In this document: positions 61,873-64,000 of the stretch, one piece after another
Numbering within the stretch: the first letter of the stretch is position 1
Layout: every line of letters begins with the position of its first letter
From: Paracoccus methylarcula
GTDB lineage: Bacteria; Pseudomonadota; Alphaproteobacteria; Rhodobacterales; Rhodobacteraceae
Direction of reading: 5' to 3'
NCBI RefSeq assembly: GCF_003007735.2
Contig: NZ_PXNQ02000001.1
Location: 310,001 to 374,000, forward strand
Length of the DNA: 64,000 nt
The notes under the pieces: model-generated
Databases searched by the model: none
What the model saw: only the letters and a program-made list of their open reading frames with translations
What the model was told of the DNA's origin: nothing
Translations under genes and position numbers: made by a program

Positions 61873-64000
61873 ATGGATTTCGCAGCCCGTATCACCCGCA
61901 AACCATTGCCCCTGGACCGGAACCGCGCAGAGTCGCTGCGTGAATTGTTTGTCAGCTTGCCGCGACCCGTGCAGGAACTGATCGAAGGCGTGGCGGGCAC
62001 CAGCCCCTATCTCGCAGGCCTGCTGGAACGCGAGGCCGAATGGCTGCCCGGGGCCTTGCGGCATGAAGACGTGGTGGCGCGGGAAACCGCCGGGTTCGAA
62101 GATCTCGATGCGGCCGGGCTGGCCGCCGCGCTGCGCCGAGCCAAGCAGAGGGTTGCACTGTTCGCCGCGCTGGCCGATCTGGGCGGGGTCTGGTCGCTGG
62201 AGCAGGTCACCGGCGCGCTCTCCGACCTGGCGGATCGTGCTGTCGATCTGGCCTTGCGGGTGCATGTCGCCCATGAAATCCGGCGCGGCAAGCTGCCCGA
62301 GACGCAGGCGGATGCGGGCGGTATCTTTGCGCTGGCCATGGGCAAGGGCGGCGCGGGCGAGCTGAATTACAGCTCGGATATCGACCTGATCGTGATCTAT
62401 GACGATGCGGCCTATGCCGATGACGATCAGCACGAGGCCCGCGCGGCCCTGATCCGCGCCACCCGCAAGATGGCCGCGACATTGTCGGATGTGAACGAGC
62501 ATGGCTATGTCTTTCGCACCGATCTGCGCCTGCGCCCGGATGCCTCGGTGACGCCGGTCTGCATTTCGGCCTCTGCCGCGCTGGCCTATTACGAGGCGGA
62601 AGGGCGCACATGGGAGCGTGCCGCCTTCATCAAGGCCCGTGCGGCGGCGGGCGATATCGCGGCGGGCGAGCGTTTCCTGCAAGAGCTGCGGCCTTTCGTC
62701 TGGCGCAAGCATCTCGATTTCGCCGCCATTCAGGATGCCCATGACATGCGGCTGCGCATTCGCGATCACAAGGGGTTGGGCGGGCGGCTGGAGGTTCCCG
62801 GCCACAACATCAAGCTGGGCCGGGGCGGCATCCGCGAGATCGAGTTCTTCACCCAGACCCGGCAGTTGATCGCCGGTGGGCGCGATCCCGACCTGCGGCG
62901 GCGCGATACGGTGGGCGGGCTGGCGGCGCTGGCGGCGAAGGGTTGGATTCCCGAAGACGTGGCGCGCGAATTGACCGAGCATTACCGCGAGCACCGCGAG
63001 ATCGAGCATCGCATCCAGATGGTGAACGACGCGCAGACCCACAGCCTGCCCAAGGATCGCGAGGGCCTGGCGGTGATCGCGGCGATGATGGGGGAAAGCG
63101 ACGTGGACGCCTGGTCCGCCCGGCTGAAATCACGGCTGGCACGGGTGCATGAGCTGACCGAATCCTTCTTTGCCCCCGGTGACAGCCGCGAGCGCCCCGA
63201 GCTTTCGCAGGACGCGCAGGCGATCATCGCTCGATGGGCCGGATATCCCGCGATACGCTCGAACCGGGCACGCGAGATTTTCAACCGGGTCGAGCCCGAA
63301 TTGCTGTCGCGCATGGCCCGCTCGGGTCACATGGACGAGGCTCTTGTGCGGTTCGACAGTTTTCTTGCCGGATTGCCCGCAGGGGTTCAACTGTTCTCGT
63401 TATTCGACGCCAATCCGCAACTGATCGAATTGATCGTCGATATTTGCGGTACGGCGCCGGGATTGGCCAACTACCTGGCCCGCCACTCGGCAGTTCTGGA
63501 TGCGGTTCTCGGAGGGAGTTTCTTCGCGCCATGGCCGGGGGCGCAGGCGTTGCGCGAAGAACTGGCGGGGGCGTTGCAGGGGGCGCTGACCGCTCCGGAT
63601 GGTGGTTACGAGCGGGCGCTGGACGCGGCCCGGAGATGGGCGCATGAATGGCATTTCCGGATCGGCGTGCACCACCTGCGCGGGCTGATCGATGCGGATG
63701 AGGCCGGGATCCAATACGCGGATCTGGCCGATGCCTGCCTTGCGGCGATGATGCCGGTGACGGCCGCCGATTTCGCCCGCCGCCATGGCGCGCCGCCGGG
63801 GCGGGGGGCGGTGGTCCTGGGAATGGGTTCACTGGGCGCGCGGCAACTGCATGCCAGCTCGGATCTCGATCTGATCGTGATCTACGATGCCGACGGGGCC
63901 GACAGTTCCGATGGCCCGCGCCCATTGGCGCCCCGGCCCTATTATTCGCGGCTGACGCAGGCGATGATCACCGCGATCTCGGCCCCCACCGCCGAGGGAC
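61873..64000 (+). CDS. glnE: Glutamine synthetase adenylyltransferase/adenylyl-removing enzyme GlnE (3' end outside window)
   Basis: 709 codons are present, open to the window edge; the family is usually about 920-950 residues. The first nucleotidyltransferase domain (adenylyl-removing) has GKGGAGELNYSSDIDL near residues 157-172, with catalytic Asp169 and Asp171. The linking regulatory helical domain follows. The second domain (adenylyl transferase) begins GMGSLGARQLHASSDLDLIVIYD at about residue 650. It modifies glutamine synthetase in response to PII and glutamine, setting nitrogen assimilation. It is divergent from bpt; the frame is intact throughout the visible part. Confidence 0.96.
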   Translation, partial: MDFAARITRKPLPLDRNRAESLRELFVSLPRPVQELIEGVAGTSPYLAGLLEREAEWLPGALRHEDVVARETAGFEDLDAAGLAAALRRAKQRVALFAALADLGGVWSLEQVTGALSDLADRAVDLALRVHVAHEIRRGKLPETQADAGGIFALAMGKGGAGELNYSSDIDLIVIYDDAAYADDDQHEARAALIRATRKMAATLSDVNEHGYVFRTDLRLRPDASVTPVCISASAALAYYEAEGRTWERAAFIKARAAAGDIAAGERFLQELRPFVWRKHLDFAAIQDAHDMRLRIRDHKGLGGRLEVPGHNIKLGRGGIREIEFFTQTRQLIAGGRDPDLRRRDTVGGLAALAAKGWIPEDVARELTEHYREHREIEHRIQMVNDAQTHSLPKDREGLAVIAAMMGESDVDAWSARLKSRLARVHELTESFFAPGDSRERPELSQDAQAIIARWAGYPAIRSNRAREIFNRVEPELLSRMARSGHMDEALVRFDSFLAGLPAGVQLFSLFDANPQLIELIVDICGTAPGLANYLARHSAVLDAVLGGSFFAPWPGAQALREELAGALQGALTAPDGGYERALDAARRWAHEWHFRIGVHHLRGLIDADEAGIQYADLADACLAAMMPVTAADFARRHGAPPGRGAVVLGMGSLGARQLHASSDLDLIVIYDADGADSSDGPRPLAPRPYYSRLTQAMITAISAPTAEG

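Overview
The window is GC-rich, densely packed DNA from an alphaproteobacterium of the Rhodobacteraceae/Paracoccaceae type, most like Paracoccus. That placement rests on gene content and style: the pstSCAB-phoU-phoB order, the ChvE/GguABC sugar system under a GbpR-like LysR regulator, DUF1467, GGATATTT/AAGAAGAA intergenic elements, and very frequent ATGA or TGATG gene overlaps. It is inference from sequence reading, not a database match. I see no phage, insertion sequence or CRISPR array.

Layout. 1-5.4 kb: phosphate regulon pstS-pstC-pstA-pstB-phoU-phoB on the minus strand behind a four-repeat Pho box, with a strong hairpin between pstS and pstC. 5.6 kb: tRNA-Arg(UCU). 5.9-9.0 kb: an HKD phospholipase/cardiolipin synthase, a 2-TM K+ channel and a ClC-like protein in one operon. 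9.1-27.2 kb: a GbpR-like regulator divergent from about 17 kb of co-directional sugar genes. These are a ChvE-GguAB ABC transporter, a YtfQRT-YjfF ABC transporter, and enzymes for non-phosphorylative oxidation of L-arabinose and D-galactose. The two sugars share the C2-C4 configuration, so shared upper enzymes (sugar dehydrogenase, lactonase, IlvD/EDD dehydratase) can feed two exits: GguC plus ketoglutarate semialdehyde dehydrogenase to 2-oxoglutarate, and DgoK plus DgoA to pyruvate and glyceraldehyde-3-phosphate. 27.4-33.9 kb: a second sugar-acid locus with gluconokinase, a TRAP transporter, a GntR regulator, an enolase-superfamily dehydratase and an SDR. 34.0-42.5 kb: iron-siderophore genes (SIP reductase; TonB receptor, FhuD-, FhuB- and FhuC-like proteins, and an exporter-fold ABC protein). 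42.8-50.8 kb: PhoD-like phosphatase, ClC channel, epimerase/GT8 pair, D-lactate dehydrogenase-type flavoprotein, GH25 lysozyme and CPBP protease. 50.8-64 kb: housekeeping and small genes (aspS, GNAT, a REC protein, methylmalonyl-CoA epimerase, M48 protease, ilvBH, bpt, and glnE, which runs off the end).

A pervasive feature is that nine genes carry ten single-base deletions. Each is repaired by adding one base, which restores a full-length, family-typical protein. They include the probably indispensable aspS, where the break removes class II motif 3. All ten are deletions, mostly in short homopolymers, so I read them mainly as consensus sequencing errors rather than gene decay. These genes are listed as 'pseudogene' only because the frame is broken as given.

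The most interesting non-textbook signals are a 21-nt element (GGATATTT-N3-TGAAGAAGAA next to GC hairpins) in four intergenic regions, twice inside operons; a receiver protein whose C-terminal helical domain looks like an Hpt domain with the phospho-histidine replaced by Arg; two ClC proteins with complementary losses of the two key glutamates; and an exporter-fold ABC transporter inside a siderophore uptake operon.
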